DNA from: Roseovarius aestuarii
Lineage (GTDB): Bacteria; Pseudomonadota; Alphaproteobacteria; Rhodobacterales; Rhodobacteraceae
NCBI RefSeq assembly: GCF_019966515.1
Contig: NZ_JAIMIB010000010.1
Coordinates: 62,001 to 126,000, forward strand
Direction: 5' to 3'
DNA: 64,000 nt
The first letter of the stretch is position 1, and the number at the start of each line of letters is the position of its first letter. Made by a program: the position numbers and the translations under genes. Below the pieces are notes generated by a model. It saw only the letters and a list, made by a program, of their open reading frames with translations. It did no database searches and was not told where the DNA came from. Of the stretch, positions 55,986 to 64,000 are shown piece by piece.

Positions 55986-56646
55986 AATTATACGAAATAA
56001 CCATTAAAATTCAACGGATAAGGATCTTACGCCTTTACCCGATCCACCCACTTGTCCACCTATAGAATGAAGTTGTTTCCCTGATGCCGCTATCAATGAT
56101 CGGGGCGGAATCCGGTCATTCGCTGCATATGCGCAAGACATATTTTCTGCCAAGAACAGCGGACATCCGTGGTTGTGTTGTGGGCCAGCTAGTCGTGAAC
56201 CACCAATACGTCGTTGGTTGTAAATGTCCGCAATGCGGGCTGCTAACGCAGCATCGTGACCACGGGTTGCGTGACCGCTCTGGGCCGTCCACAAAAACAC
56301 CTCAGATCGAAATTTGGCTGATGCTGCACCGGCTCCGATGGCCGCGAAGAGCCCACAGCGGAAGTATCAGGTTTTCGCTGCGCGCGCTCGCGGCCCGGAT
56401 TTTTCTACAGCAGCCCAATGCTCACTGCTGAAATACAGCGCCAAGATCGGTCGTTCGTGCAGGGTGCAGCAAAGATAGCGACCTGACACCACAGATCGCG
56501 GAACGACGTCATCTACGCTGCCAACCCTCCAGTCTGGGCGACGGAATTGAAATGAAGGTCGTCGCTTCTTGGGAATTGGAGTTTTTCAGATTTGAAACCA
56601 GTTGATTCGACGAGCACCACCTCATCCGTCAAAAAAAGTTAAGTCT
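55986..56646. other. 660-base gap after tRNA-Leu
   Basis: No frame here shows a ribosome site, a recognised motif or neighbour-like codon use. The overlapping frames 56004-56300 (minus) and 56084-56431 (plus) look like chance. I see no copy of the tRNA 3' end, integrase remnant or terminator. It may be remnant DNA at the border of the inserted cluster. Confidence 0.5.
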
Positions 56647-57402
56647 CTATGGAAAACCTAGACATTTGTTCCCTTTCTCTGGAGAGGGCGTATCGAAAAC
56701 AAGTATCGGATCGAAGACATATTGAAGAGTTTGGAAAATTCGACAGTTATAGTCGAGGCTGACAAACGGATACCAATCTGGAAAGAGCTGTTTCAGACGG
56801 CCCTGTTCTGACTCGGGCCAAGCGTCTAGCGGGGGTGTGTCAGCGAGGGCTGCGAAGAAGTCCCGGCAGAATTGCGTTCTGCCGATCCAGGCGCCGCCAT
56901 TCAGATACCGAAAGGCGCTGTTGGCCGCTCCGGGAAGCGACCGTTCGAAACTGCGGAATTGTTGCAGATCCGGCCAGCAGACCTTACCTGCATTGAACAG
57001 CAGGTCACACGAAAAATTGGCATCGAACAGATCGACCGCATGTGAGGGCGCGCGCACGGCGATGGCATCGAAGCTGTCAACTGCGAGCACATAATCCGTG
57101 GTGATCGTTTCCAGTGCAGCGAGGGTAAGGCTGGGTTTATGGATGCTGTTCACCCAGTTTGCGATGCCGCGGCCCAGGACCATCGGTGCCAGCCCCATAT
57201 GCGCGAGGCTTTGTTCGAAGAGGCCGGGACCGGTGGGATTGTTGTTCCAGGTGATGATGGTGAGCCGCGTATCCCGAAGCGCTGGCAGCAGATGGTTGGC
57301 AAAGAAGCGGTCCCGGATCGGGGCCCAATGCGGGCTGGCGTTTTGCCGGCCCTGTGCATGTATGATGACCGGTTGCGTGTCGAAATCCGTGTTGGTCAGC
57401 AT
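56647..57402 (-). CDS. PLOD-like glycosyltransferase-domain protein
   Basis: The 251-residue protein resembles the glycosyltransferase domain of collagen lysyl hydroxylases and galactosyltransferases. It has a metal-binding-like LAVDSFDAIAV near residue 110, YLNGGAWIGRTQFCRDFF, and SLDYNCRIFQTLQYVFD. GGAGG lies eight bases upstream of the ATG. No signal peptide is seen. It is divergent from the RiPP gene set, and with a second glycosyltransferase downstream it raises the chance of a sugar-decorated peptide. The acceptor is unknown. Confidence 0.75.
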   Translation of the reverse strand: MLTNTDFDTQPVIIHAQGRQNASPHWAPIRDRFFANHLLPALRDTRLTIITWNNNPTGPGLFEQSLAHMGLAPMVLGRGIANWVNSIHKPSLTLAALETITTDYVLAVDSFDAIAVRAPSHAVDLFDANFSCDLLFNAGKVCWPDLQQFRSFERSLPGAANSAFRYLNGGAWIGRTQFCRDFFAALADTPPLDAWPESEQGRLKQLFPDWYPFVSLDYNCRIFQTLQYVFDPILVFDTPSPEKGNKCLGFP

Positions 57403-57665
57403 GCCGAAGCCTCCGGAAGGCGGGTGACTGCTAGCCTGTCGATTCCGTGTGAAGCAAGCAGGCGCTCAGGCGCAGCCCTGCGTTTTGAGCGAATCGTCGG
57501 CCTATGATATCATCCATAAGTTGTTTGCTATTTTTGACACGGTAACTTTCCAAGAATTCGAGGGTTTTACGCCCTCATGATGTCTTGAAATCAGCCGATC
57601 TGCCGCTTCTTGGGACGCCATTATTTTTCGGGCTTTGCCAATACTTCAGTATTGAGGATATTCTG

Positions 57666-60110
57666 ATGAAAGTCTTCTCTGACCATTTAACTGCATTTTT
57701 TGGCGCACTGTGCGGTGGTGGATGCCTGACGTGTCGAGGTTTGCGCCTGCTGCCGGACCTGTGTGCCGTGGTGCTTGCGGCAGCGCTGTCTGTGCCGCTT
57801 TGGGCCACGGTGGCGAAGGCGCAGGATTTTCCGCAGGGAACGTTCTTTCTGAACCCGTCCATTCAACAGAACAAACACGTGCAGGACATCGCGGAGATCG
57901 ACAAGACAGACCCGCAGGTGCAAAAACTCATCGCCGATGAAATTCTCGGCGCGGGTCCGGACAGTGCAGTGATTTCCGGCGGGTTTAAGGTGGACACGTC
58001 CGATGGCGGTTATCAGATTGCCGACCCGGTCGGCGGTCAGGCCACGGGGGTGTCGGTTGGGATTGCTGGCCTGACGCTTGGGCCGCCGTCACCGGAGGAG
58101 TTCGAATTCGGGCCCAATACGGAGTGGTGGTGGTTCGACAATGCGAGCGAGGCACAGATCATCGAACGTCTGGATCAGGGGTACCGGCTGGTCGATATCG
58201 AGGTTGTGCAGGTCAACCCCATCCGTTTCGCGGCGGTTCTGGTCCGCAATACCGGGCCATATGCAAAAACCTGGTGGTGGTATTTCGACAAGACGGAATC
58301 CGAGGTGCGTGCCCTGGCGAACCAGAACGCGGCCCGGCTGATCCGGGTGCAGCCCTATGAGAGCGGATCGGGCCTGCGTTTTGCCACCATCATGGTGCGC
58401 GAAACCGGGCAGGACAACACCACCTGGACATGGTTTGATGCGACGACGCTTCAGCAGATCCGCGACCGAGTTTACAACCGTAACGCGCGGATCATCGATA
58501 TCGAGCCGTATCTGGTGCAGGGGGTGCTTTTCTATTCAGCCTTGCTGGACAATGCGGTCACGGGCGGGCCGAATGCGGTGCTGTCGCATACGCAGGCAAG
58601 CGGTATCGGGGCCTGGCTGGCGGACAATCCCGGATACAAAATCGTCGATCTGGAGCGGCGCCCAACCGGGGGCTGGGTTGCCATTGCGGCGCGCGATCCC
58701 GGTCTGAGCCACTGGTGGTGGTATCTTAACATTCGCGCCGAGGATATTCTGCACCTGACCGGGCGGCATTTCGCGCGGATTTCTGATATCGAGGCGCGCC
58801 AGACAAGTGCCGGGCTGCGTTATGACATCGCGATGACCAATAATGGTTTGCCGCAGCAGGGAGTGGGCAACGGATTTGCGGCACGGGATGCCTATGACCG
58901 CCGGCTGCGCAACTTTGTGAAGCAACGGGGGATACCGGGGCTGGGGATGGCGTTGGTCAAGGACGGGCGCCTTCTATATGCGCAATCCTATGGCCTGGCC
59001 CGCACCGCGCCGGTGGAATTGGCGAGCGCGCGCACCTTGTTCCGGATCGGCAGCACCTCGAAGATCACGGCATCGGTCGCTATGCTGCAGCTGATCGAGG
59101 ACAATGCCATGACGCCTGCGGGGCAGCCGGTGACGCTGAACACGCCGATCTTCCGCGATATCCTGAACGGGCTGCCCGGTGTCGGCAATGCGCTTGGGAC
59201 ATACAACAGCCAGCTTGATCAGGTGACGGTCCGCCAGGTGCTGCAGCACATAGCAGGCTTTGGTGGGATCAATCCCATCACCAATACCGAACAGATCGCT
59301 ATCGCTCTTGGCATAGAGCGCACGCCGACCTGTGCCGAAACGGTGCGCTGGATGCTGGACCGATCGCTGTCGGCGGCGCCGGGCTCCACCTATACCTATT
59401 ACAACACCGGCCCCTGCATCATCGCCGCGGCGGTCGAAGTGCTGTCCGGGCAAAGCTTTGAAACCTATATCCGCAACAACCTTTTTGCGCCTTACGATCT
59501 TGAAAACCTGATCCAGCGCAGTGCCGATCTGTTTGCGGACCGCGCGGCAGGCGAGGCCGAGCATTATTCGACGATCGGCGACCGGCTTTCTGGGGCAGAG
59601 TTTGTCCGGCCCCGTTATCTTGAACTCGTGCCGTCCTGGCCCGGTGGCGTGCCCGATTATGCGGATATCACGGTGCGGTTTCCCTATGGCGGCATTCCAC
59701 TGGTCAATGGCACCGCCCCCGGGGGCATTGCGGCCACTCCGGCGGCCTATGCGCGGTTTCTGGCCGGGGTTGAGGGATCGGATGGCGCGCCGCTTATCTC
59801 GCAAGGGACGTTCGATAATGTGCTGACGGCGACGAGTGCCCAGAATCCCGGATACGGGGCCTTTGTGTCCGTCAATGCGGGTAATGGCGACGTCTTTCAC
59901 AATGGCGCGGTGGGTGGTGGTCTTGGCTGGTATGTGATGAAGACGGCGGATGACGTCATCTGGACGGTCTTTGCCAATACCAGCGACAATGGCGATCTGA
60001 ACAGGCTGAACCAGGTCATGATTGCAGCCTATGTGGAGGCCAAACCCGTGATTGACGCCTCAACGGCGGATCATTTTCCCGATCTCGGGATTCCCGCCGT
60101 TTCGCCGTAA
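57666..60110 (+). CDS. Secreted serine hydrolase: five W-rich repeats plus beta-lactamase-fold domain
   Basis: The protein has about 814 residues from the ATG at 57666 (GAGG upstream; a TTG at 57585 would add 27). It has a signal peptide ending near ATVAKAQDF. Residues 150-400 hold five 40-50-residue repeats beginning WWWF/WWWY/WTWF. The C-terminal domain (430-800) has the Ser-x-x-Lys of GSTSKITAS, Tyr-x-Asn (TYYNTGP) and His-Asn-Gly (VFHNGAVGGG). This architecture resembles fungal polyglycine hydrolases. It lies 49 bases before the precursor gene and is likely co-transcribed. Substrate is inferred, not shown. Confidence 0.82.
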   Translation: MKVFSDHLTAFFGALCGGGCLTCRGLRLLPDLCAVVLAAALSVPLWATVAKAQDFPQGTFFLNPSIQQNKHVQDIAEIDKTDPQVQKLIADEILGAGPDSAVISGGFKVDTSDGGYQIADPVGGQATGVSVGIAGLTLGPPSPEEFEFGPNTEWWWFDNASEAQIIERLDQGYRLVDIEVVQVNPIRFAAVLVRNTGPYAKTWWWYFDKTESEVRALANQNAARLIRVQPYESGSGLRFATIMVRETGQDNTTWTWFDATTLQQIRDRVYNRNARIIDIEPYLVQGVLFYSALLDNAVTGGPNAVLSHTQASGIGAWLADNPGYKIVDLERRPTGGWVAIAARDPGLSHWWWYLNIRAEDILHLTGRHFARISDIEARQTSAGLRYDIAMTNNGLPQQGVGNGFAARDAYDRRLRNFVKQRGIPGLGMALVKDGRLLYAQSYGLARTAPVELASARTLFRIGSTSKITASVAMLQLIEDNAMTPAGQPVTLNTPIFRDILNGLPGVGNALGTYNSQLDQVTVRQVLQHIAGFGGINPITNTEQIAIALGIERTPTCAETVRWMLDRSLSAAPGSTYTYYNTGPCIIAAAVEVLSGQSFETYIRNNLFAPYDLENLIQRSADLFADRAAGEAEHYSTIGDRLSGAEFVRPRYLELVPSWPGGVPDYADITVRFPYGGIPLVNGTAPGGIAATPAAYARFLAGVEGSDGAPLISQGTFDNVLTATSAQNPGYGAFVSVNAGNGDVFHNGAVGGGLGWYVMKTADDVIWTVFANTSDNGDLNRLNQVMIAAYVEAKPVIDASTADHFPDLGIPAVSP
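58117..58860 (+). repeat. Tandem protein repeats encoded in the hydrolase gene
   Basis: Five units of 40-50 codons start near 58117, 58270, 58420, 58600 and 58708. Each opens with aromatic clusters (EWWWFDN, TWWWYFD, TWTWFDA, GAWLAD, HWWWYLN) and carries a following helix and a valine-rich strand. The fourth lacks the triple W. These are the pattern of bacterial tandem repeat domain 1, with no long DNA-level identity between copies. Confidence 0.65.
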
Positions 60111-60159
60111 CCGCGATCCGCAAGACACGACAGCGTAACCTCAGGAAAGGAGCACGATC

Positions 60160-60483
60160 TTGTATAAGACGACAGAAAGCTGGAATGAACGCTATGCGCG
60201 GGTCATCGCCCGCGCCTGGACCGATGAGAGCTTTAAGAAGAAGCTGCTTGCAGAGCCTGCGGCCGCACTGGCGGAATTCGACATACGGATACCGGAGTCA
60301 GTGTCGGTGGTGGTTGTCGAAAATACCGCATCGACGGTGAACCTGGTGCTGCCCAAAGTGCCCTTTGAGGGCGATCTTTCTGACAGTGATTTACAGAACC
60401 TTGCCGCGGCAGACACGCCGACGGGCTTTTGCTGTACGCATGACTGTCTGATCGGTCCCGGTGGCGGCGTGCTGAGTCAATAG
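60160..60483 (+). CDS. RiPP precursor with nitrile-hydratase-type leader
   Basis: The 107-residue precursor starts at TTG after AGGAAAGGAG. Residues 1-84 match the NHLP leader (YARVIARAWTDESFKKKLLA; the PESVSVVVVEN region; VLPKVP) and end in LSDSDLQNLAAAD. The likely core is residues 86-107: TPTGFCCTHDCLIGPGGGVL and SQ. It holds three Cys (91, 92, 96), three Thr (86, 88, 93) and Ser106, enough for lanthionine rings; T93 to C96 would form a small ring. A Gly-Pro-Gly-Gly-Gly tail follows. Its stop overlaps the synthetase GTG. Confidence 0.88.
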   Translation: MYKTTESWNERYARVIARAWTDESFKKKLLAEPAAALAEFDIRIPESVSVVVVENTASTVNLVLPKVPFEGDLSDSDLQNLAAADTPTGFCCTHDCLIGPGGGVLSQ

Positions 60484-63400
60484 TGGCGGGCAGCCCCCGG
60501 TCTGAACGTGCGGCGGCCACGCAAACGATTGAGCCGCGTGGAGACACCGGGGCAGGTGAGACGGCGCCCGGCGATAGAGATGCGACCGCTTCTGTAACGC
60601 ATGCCTGGATGCTGGAGGCGGTGCGCGCGGGCCGGGAGCCTGATGGAAAAGACAGTCCGCCAGCTCAGCCCGGGGGAATTCCCTTCGAAGACCTACTATT
60701 GCCGGTGGCGCGGGCAGCACGGCGGCGTCGGTCGGCCCGTTTTGGTGAACCTGCAGCGTTCGTCGAAGAAGCGGCGCTGCAAGGTCTCGACAAGATCCTG
60801 TTTTTCCGTCTTTCCGACCTCGTCGCGCCGACGCTTCTTTTGGGGTTCAGCCTGTATCGTCTGGTCCGGGAGCCAAATGCGTTGTCGCATGGCATACCGG
60901 TGCCCTGTGATCCCGCGTCGACCCGTGTTTACGACGCCTATGTGTCCGCGCTTCGGGATGGCCGCATTGCGGACGAACTGGCGGAACGTCCGGTCCTGGC
61001 AGAGCTTTGGGCCCGGATAACCAACCAGTGGATCGAGGCGACCGGCGAGTTTCTGATGCGGCTGGCCGCGGATCGCGAGACCATCAGCGCAACCTTCTTA
61101 GATGGTCGGGGACACGGCAGGGTCACATCGGTCGAAGGTGGGCTGAGCGATCCCCATTGCGGCGGGCGAATAGTGCTGAAGGTAACCTATAATGGCGGCC
61201 AGTCCATCGGTTACAAGCCCCGTGACCTGTCGCTGGATGTGGCGTGGCGGGATTTTCGGAGCTGGCTTGACTCGCAGGGCGCGCCCTCTGCCATACGCGC
61301 GCCGGAGGTTCTGGCACGAGATGGTTATGGCTGGGTCGAATGGATCGAAGCGCGGCCCTGCGCGAACCGGGATGAGGCCAACTGTTTCTTTGAGCGCGGA
61401 GGGGCAGTCTTGTGCCTGTTGCACCTGCTGCGCGGGGCCGATCTGCATTTTGAGAATGTGATCGCGTCGGGCGACTGGCCGGTTCCGGTCGATCTTGAGA
61501 CCCTGTTCCAGCCGGTGCCCCGGGGCGACCCGGCAACCTGCCCGGCGGGATCTGCCATAGACTTGGCCGCACAATGGGTGCGGGATTCTGTTCTTTCCAC
61601 CGGGTTCCTGCCACGGTGGCTGGCGGTTCCGGGGGGACATCTTCTGGCGGTGGGTGGCCTTTTTTCCGAGGCTCACACGCTGTCCCCGCACCGGAGATTT
61701 ACGCATGTGAATACCGATGCCATGGATCATGAACCGGTGCAGGTTCGCCCGCCGGAGGCCGGCAATGCCGCCACGCTTGACGGGACGCCGCTGGCCGCTG
61801 GTGCCTTCACCCGGGAGATCCTAAACGGCTATGCGCGGATGTATCGTTTTCTTCTCGACCGGCGCGCGGCGTTTCTGGCGGATGACGGGCCACTGGCGGG
61901 CTTTCGCGGCAGGCCTGTCCGGGTCGTGCTGAGGCCGACGGTGCTCTATGCCTCCCTGTTGCGCCGCGCAACCGGCCCCGGAAACCTGCGCGACTGGCAG
62001 ATGTTTCGCGCAGGCTTTGGCCTGCTGGCCCGGCAGGGAAGTTTTACGGCGCGAGATCGTGTCGTGGCGGATGAGATCGGTGGGATGGAATATCTCGATA
62101 TTCCCTATTTCACGACACGGACCGACTCGACCGCTCTCGTTCTTTCCGATGGGCAAAGGATCGGGAATTTCTTCCGCGCCTCCGCGTTTGACGATGCGGT
62201 CGGATTGGCGGCGAGGATGTCGGAGGAGCATCTGTCGGACATGCTGGGAACGATTGCGGCCGCACTGACCCCACAGGACAGTCTGCACGTGAGCTGGCCG
62301 ATTGCCGGTGACTCCGCATCGCGCGCCGCTGGCGGGGATATGGCGGCGGATGTGGCGCGCGATTTGTTCGAGAAGCTGGAGGCCGCTGTCATCCGCGGCC
62401 ATGACGGGACGATCTGGATCGGAGCGGTGCCACTGGGGCGAGGCGCGCGGTCACAGATCGAACCTGTCGGGTTCGATCTTTATTCCGGCACCACGGGGAT
62501 CGCGCTGTTTTTTGCCGCCTGTTTCAAGACGCAGGGGATCGAACAGGCACGGCAAGCAGCACTTTCCGCCCTCGCGCCGCTGCGGGCGGTGCTGCGCGAC
62601 CCGGAGCGGCGAAAGCGGCTTGTCGACACGATGGGCATTGGTGGGTTGAGCGGTGCCGGATCGCTGATCTATGCGTTCACGTGTATCGCCGATCTTGTTG
62701 GAGATGCTGGCCTTTTGGACGAGGCCGGGACAATTGCCCGGGAGATCAGACTAGAGCGGATAGAACTGGATCGGGTGTATGATGTTGTTGGCGGGGTGGC
62801 GGGCGCAGGACTTGCGTTGCTAGCGCTGCATCGGGAGACGGGTGAGGCCTGGTTGCTTGAGAGGGCATATGCCTGCGGGGCCCATCTGGTGGCGAGCACC
62901 GGCATCACGGACACGGGGCATCGCGCATGGGTGGGGGTGAATGACCGGGCGTTGACCGGGGTTTCTCACGGGGCGTCGGGCATCGCGTTGGCCTTGTCCC
63001 GGCTTGGCGCTGTTTGTGGTGAAGCGTCATTCAGGGCCGCCGCCTGTGAGGGGCTGGATTTTGAAGATGCGCTGTTTTCGGAACAGGCTGGAAACTGGCC
63101 TGACCGGCGGACAGAGGGGGCAGATGCGGGAGGTTTTGCGTACCAATGGTGCCACGGTGCGCCCGGGATCGCGCTGGTGCGGTCCGAACTTTACACACAA
63201 CTTGGCCGGCCACAGGAGTCCGCCCTGCTCGACGCAGCGCTTGAAACAACGGAGCGGTCGGGCGCTGCTGCCCGTGATCATCTCTGTTGCGGCACCTTTG
63301 GCCGGATCGACGTCTTGCTGACCTGCGGTTTGCGACTTGGTCGTGCAGAGCTTGCAGACCGGGCGGTTGCGATGAGCCGGGATGCGCTGCACGCAGCCAG

Positions 63401-63539
63401 GCGGCGTGGGGGTTTTGCATATCCCAATGGTGCCGGTGCGTTTGCGCCGGGCTTCTTTTGCGGGCGTGCCGGGATCGGTTATCAGCTTTTGCGTCTCGGC
63501 AATCCGGATGCGCTTCGCTCGATTCTGGCGTGGGACTGA
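60483..63539 (+). CDS. Class II lanthipeptide synthetase (LanM), Cys-Cys-Cys zinc type
   Basis: This 1,018-residue enzyme dehydrates Ser/Thr and cyclises Cys. The dehydratase domain (about 170-650) has LHFENVIAS near 321, VDLETLFQ near 336, NTDAM near 410, RPTVLY near 484 and DIPYF near 539. The LanC domain (660-1018) has GVSHGASGIAL, and zinc ligands Cys890 (WCHGAPG), Cys935 and Cys936 (LCCGTFG). CCG instead of CHG places it with ProcM-like enzymes that tolerate diverse substrates. The GTG shares a base with the precursor's stop, so coupling is expected. Confidence 0.93.
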   Translation: MAGSPRSERAAATQTIEPRGDTGAGETAPGDRDATASVTHAWMLEAVRAGREPDGKDSPPAQPGGIPFEDLLLPVARAARRRRSARFGEPAAFVEEAALQGLDKILFFRLSDLVAPTLLLGFSLYRLVREPNALSHGIPVPCDPASTRVYDAYVSALRDGRIADELAERPVLAELWARITNQWIEATGEFLMRLAADRETISATFLDGRGHGRVTSVEGGLSDPHCGGRIVLKVTYNGGQSIGYKPRDLSLDVAWRDFRSWLDSQGAPSAIRAPEVLARDGYGWVEWIEARPCANRDEANCFFERGGAVLCLLHLLRGADLHFENVIASGDWPVPVDLETLFQPVPRGDPATCPAGSAIDLAAQWVRDSVLSTGFLPRWLAVPGGHLLAVGGLFSEAHTLSPHRRFTHVNTDAMDHEPVQVRPPEAGNAATLDGTPLAAGAFTREILNGYARMYRFLLDRRAAFLADDGPLAGFRGRPVRVVLRPTVLYASLLRRATGPGNLRDWQMFRAGFGLLARQGSFTARDRVVADEIGGMEYLDIPYFTTRTDSTALVLSDGQRIGNFFRASAFDDAVGLAARMSEEHLSDMLGTIAAALTPQDSLHVSWPIAGDSASRAAGGDMAADVARDLFEKLEAAVIRGHDGTIWIGAVPLGRGARSQIEPVGFDLYSGTTGIALFFAACFKTQGIEQARQAALSALAPLRAVLRDPERRKRLVDTMGIGGLSGAGSLIYAFTCIADLVGDAGLLDEAGTIAREIRLERIELDRVYDVVGGVAGAGLALLALHRETGEAWLLERAYACGAHLVASTGITDTGHRAWVGVNDRALTGVSHGASGIALALSRLGAVCGEASFRAAACEGLDFEDALFSEQAGNWPDRRTEGADAGGFAYQWCHGAPGIALVRSELYTQLGRPQESALLDAALETTERSGAAARDHLCCGTFGRIDVLLTCGLRLGRAELADRAVAMSRDALHAARRRGGFAYPNGAGAFAPGFFCGRAGIGYQLLRLGNPDALRSILAWD

Positions 63540-63543
63540 GGGA

Positions 63544-64000
63544 ATGGAACTTCGGCGCGCCCTGACAGCAACCATCCATGGCCCGCAAGCGCATTTTCCG
63601 GAGTGGTGCCGTTACCATCTAAGCCATTTTGATGTACTGCTTTTGTGGGCCGATACACCCGAAGATCTGGCGGCAATGCGCCCGCTTGCCGGGAAGAGGA
63701 TTATGGTGCGCCAGGGTGCGCAGATTCAGCATGACTCGAGACTGACCCGGACGTTGCTGCGCCAGGACACCAACGCGAATGCCGCGCTGGTCGAATGCCG
63801 GAAGCGGGGTGTCGACTGGCTTGCCCATATCGACGATGACGAAGTGTTCCGCCCTCTGGATCCACTTTTATGGCACCAGAATGCGGATGTCGCACAGCTT
63901 CATTTCGTCAATCATGAGGCTTGTCCCAGATGGGTCGCCGGGAACCCGTTCGAGACGATACGGCATTTCAAACGAAGCGGCCGTCTGCCGTTTCTGCTCT
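63544..64000 (+). CDS. Glycosyltransferase (N-terminal part)
   Basis: An open frame from the ATG at 63544 runs off the right edge (152 codons seen). It has HIDDDEVFRPLDPLLW with a DxD-like motif near residue 99 and a family 2/92-like start (TIHGPQAHFPEWCRYHLSHF). It follows the synthetase stop by four bases, so it is in the same operon. A role in decorating the peptide is inference. The C-terminal part is missing from the window. Confidence 0.72.
   Translation, partial: MELRRALTATIHGPQAHFPEWCRYHLSHFDVLLLWADTPEDLAAMRPLAGKRIMVRQGAQIQHDSRLTRTLLRQDTNANAALVECRKRGVDWLAHIDDDEVFRPLDPLLWHQNADVAQLHFVNHEACPRWVAGNPFETIRHFKRSGRLPFLL

Noticed and set aside
56004..56431. Two overlapping open frames after tRNA-Leu
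   Set aside because: They conflict with each other, show no recognisable motif and lack ribosome sites; kept as an unassigned gap.

Overview
The window reads as a chromosomal segment of a Rhodobacterales (Roseobacter-clade) alphaproteobacterium. This rests on high GC in most of it, a PHB thiolase/reductase pair, a perfect CIRCE element before groESL, dense gene packing with ATGA-type overlaps, and families common in that order (DUF2927, a GcvA-like LysR, YdcH, an orphan LivHMGF set). The species call is inference; no rRNA gene is present.

Bases 1-18,970 are mostly housekeeping. They hold a cut-off DMT transporter, tag, an EAL c-di-GMP phosphodiesterase, phaA/phaB, a LysR regulator divergent from a 39-residue protein with matched operator-like repeats, and slyX/YdcH-like and tRNA-modification genes. 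Isoprenoid genes follow (polyprenyl synthase, ispE), then a TPR protein, ETF-ubiquinone oxidoreductase, greA, acpP-fabG-fabD, and a cytochrome b561-YceI fusion. Bases 19,100-39,800 hold a PepSY membrane protein with a small exported partner, a phosphatase and a second thiolase. They also hold a periplasmic block (alpha-2-macroglobulin, a glycolipid-binding-like protein, PBP1C), a hybrid histidine kinase, yaaA, recQ, yggT, a thioesterase, a UMF1-type transporter and mepA.

Bases 39,850-42,810 are an accessory patch. It contains a short transcription unit with an 18-codon ORF behind a near-perfect Shine-Dalgarno, a cluster of GTAC motifs, arfB, a ParDE toxin-antitoxin pair with a palindromic operator, and an AT-rich two-gene unit (soluble protein plus four-helix membrane protein). 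Both genes of that unit are broken by a single missing base in a poly-A run. I do not recognise this pair; its size and setting suggest a defence-type system. Bases 42,805-55,640 return to core genes: pncB, groEL/groES under CIRCE, a TraB/GumN protein, DUF952-pyrD-arsC, two transporters and livHMGF without a binding protein.

After a tRNA-Leu(CAG) gene and about 660 bases with no convincing gene, bases 56,647-64,000 form a ribosomally made peptide (RiPP) gene cluster that runs off the right edge. It contains a divergent PLOD-like glycosyltransferase, a secreted five-repeat plus beta-lactamase-fold serine hydrolase resembling polyglycine hydrolases, a precursor with a nitrile-hydratase-type leader and a Cys/Thr core ending in a Gly-rich tail, a class II lanthipeptide synthetase with Cys-Cys-Cys zinc ligands (ProcM type), and a second glycosyltransferase. 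This is the most promising candidate for a new system: possibly a glycosylated lanthipeptide whose Gly-rich tail or partner is cut by the hydrolase.
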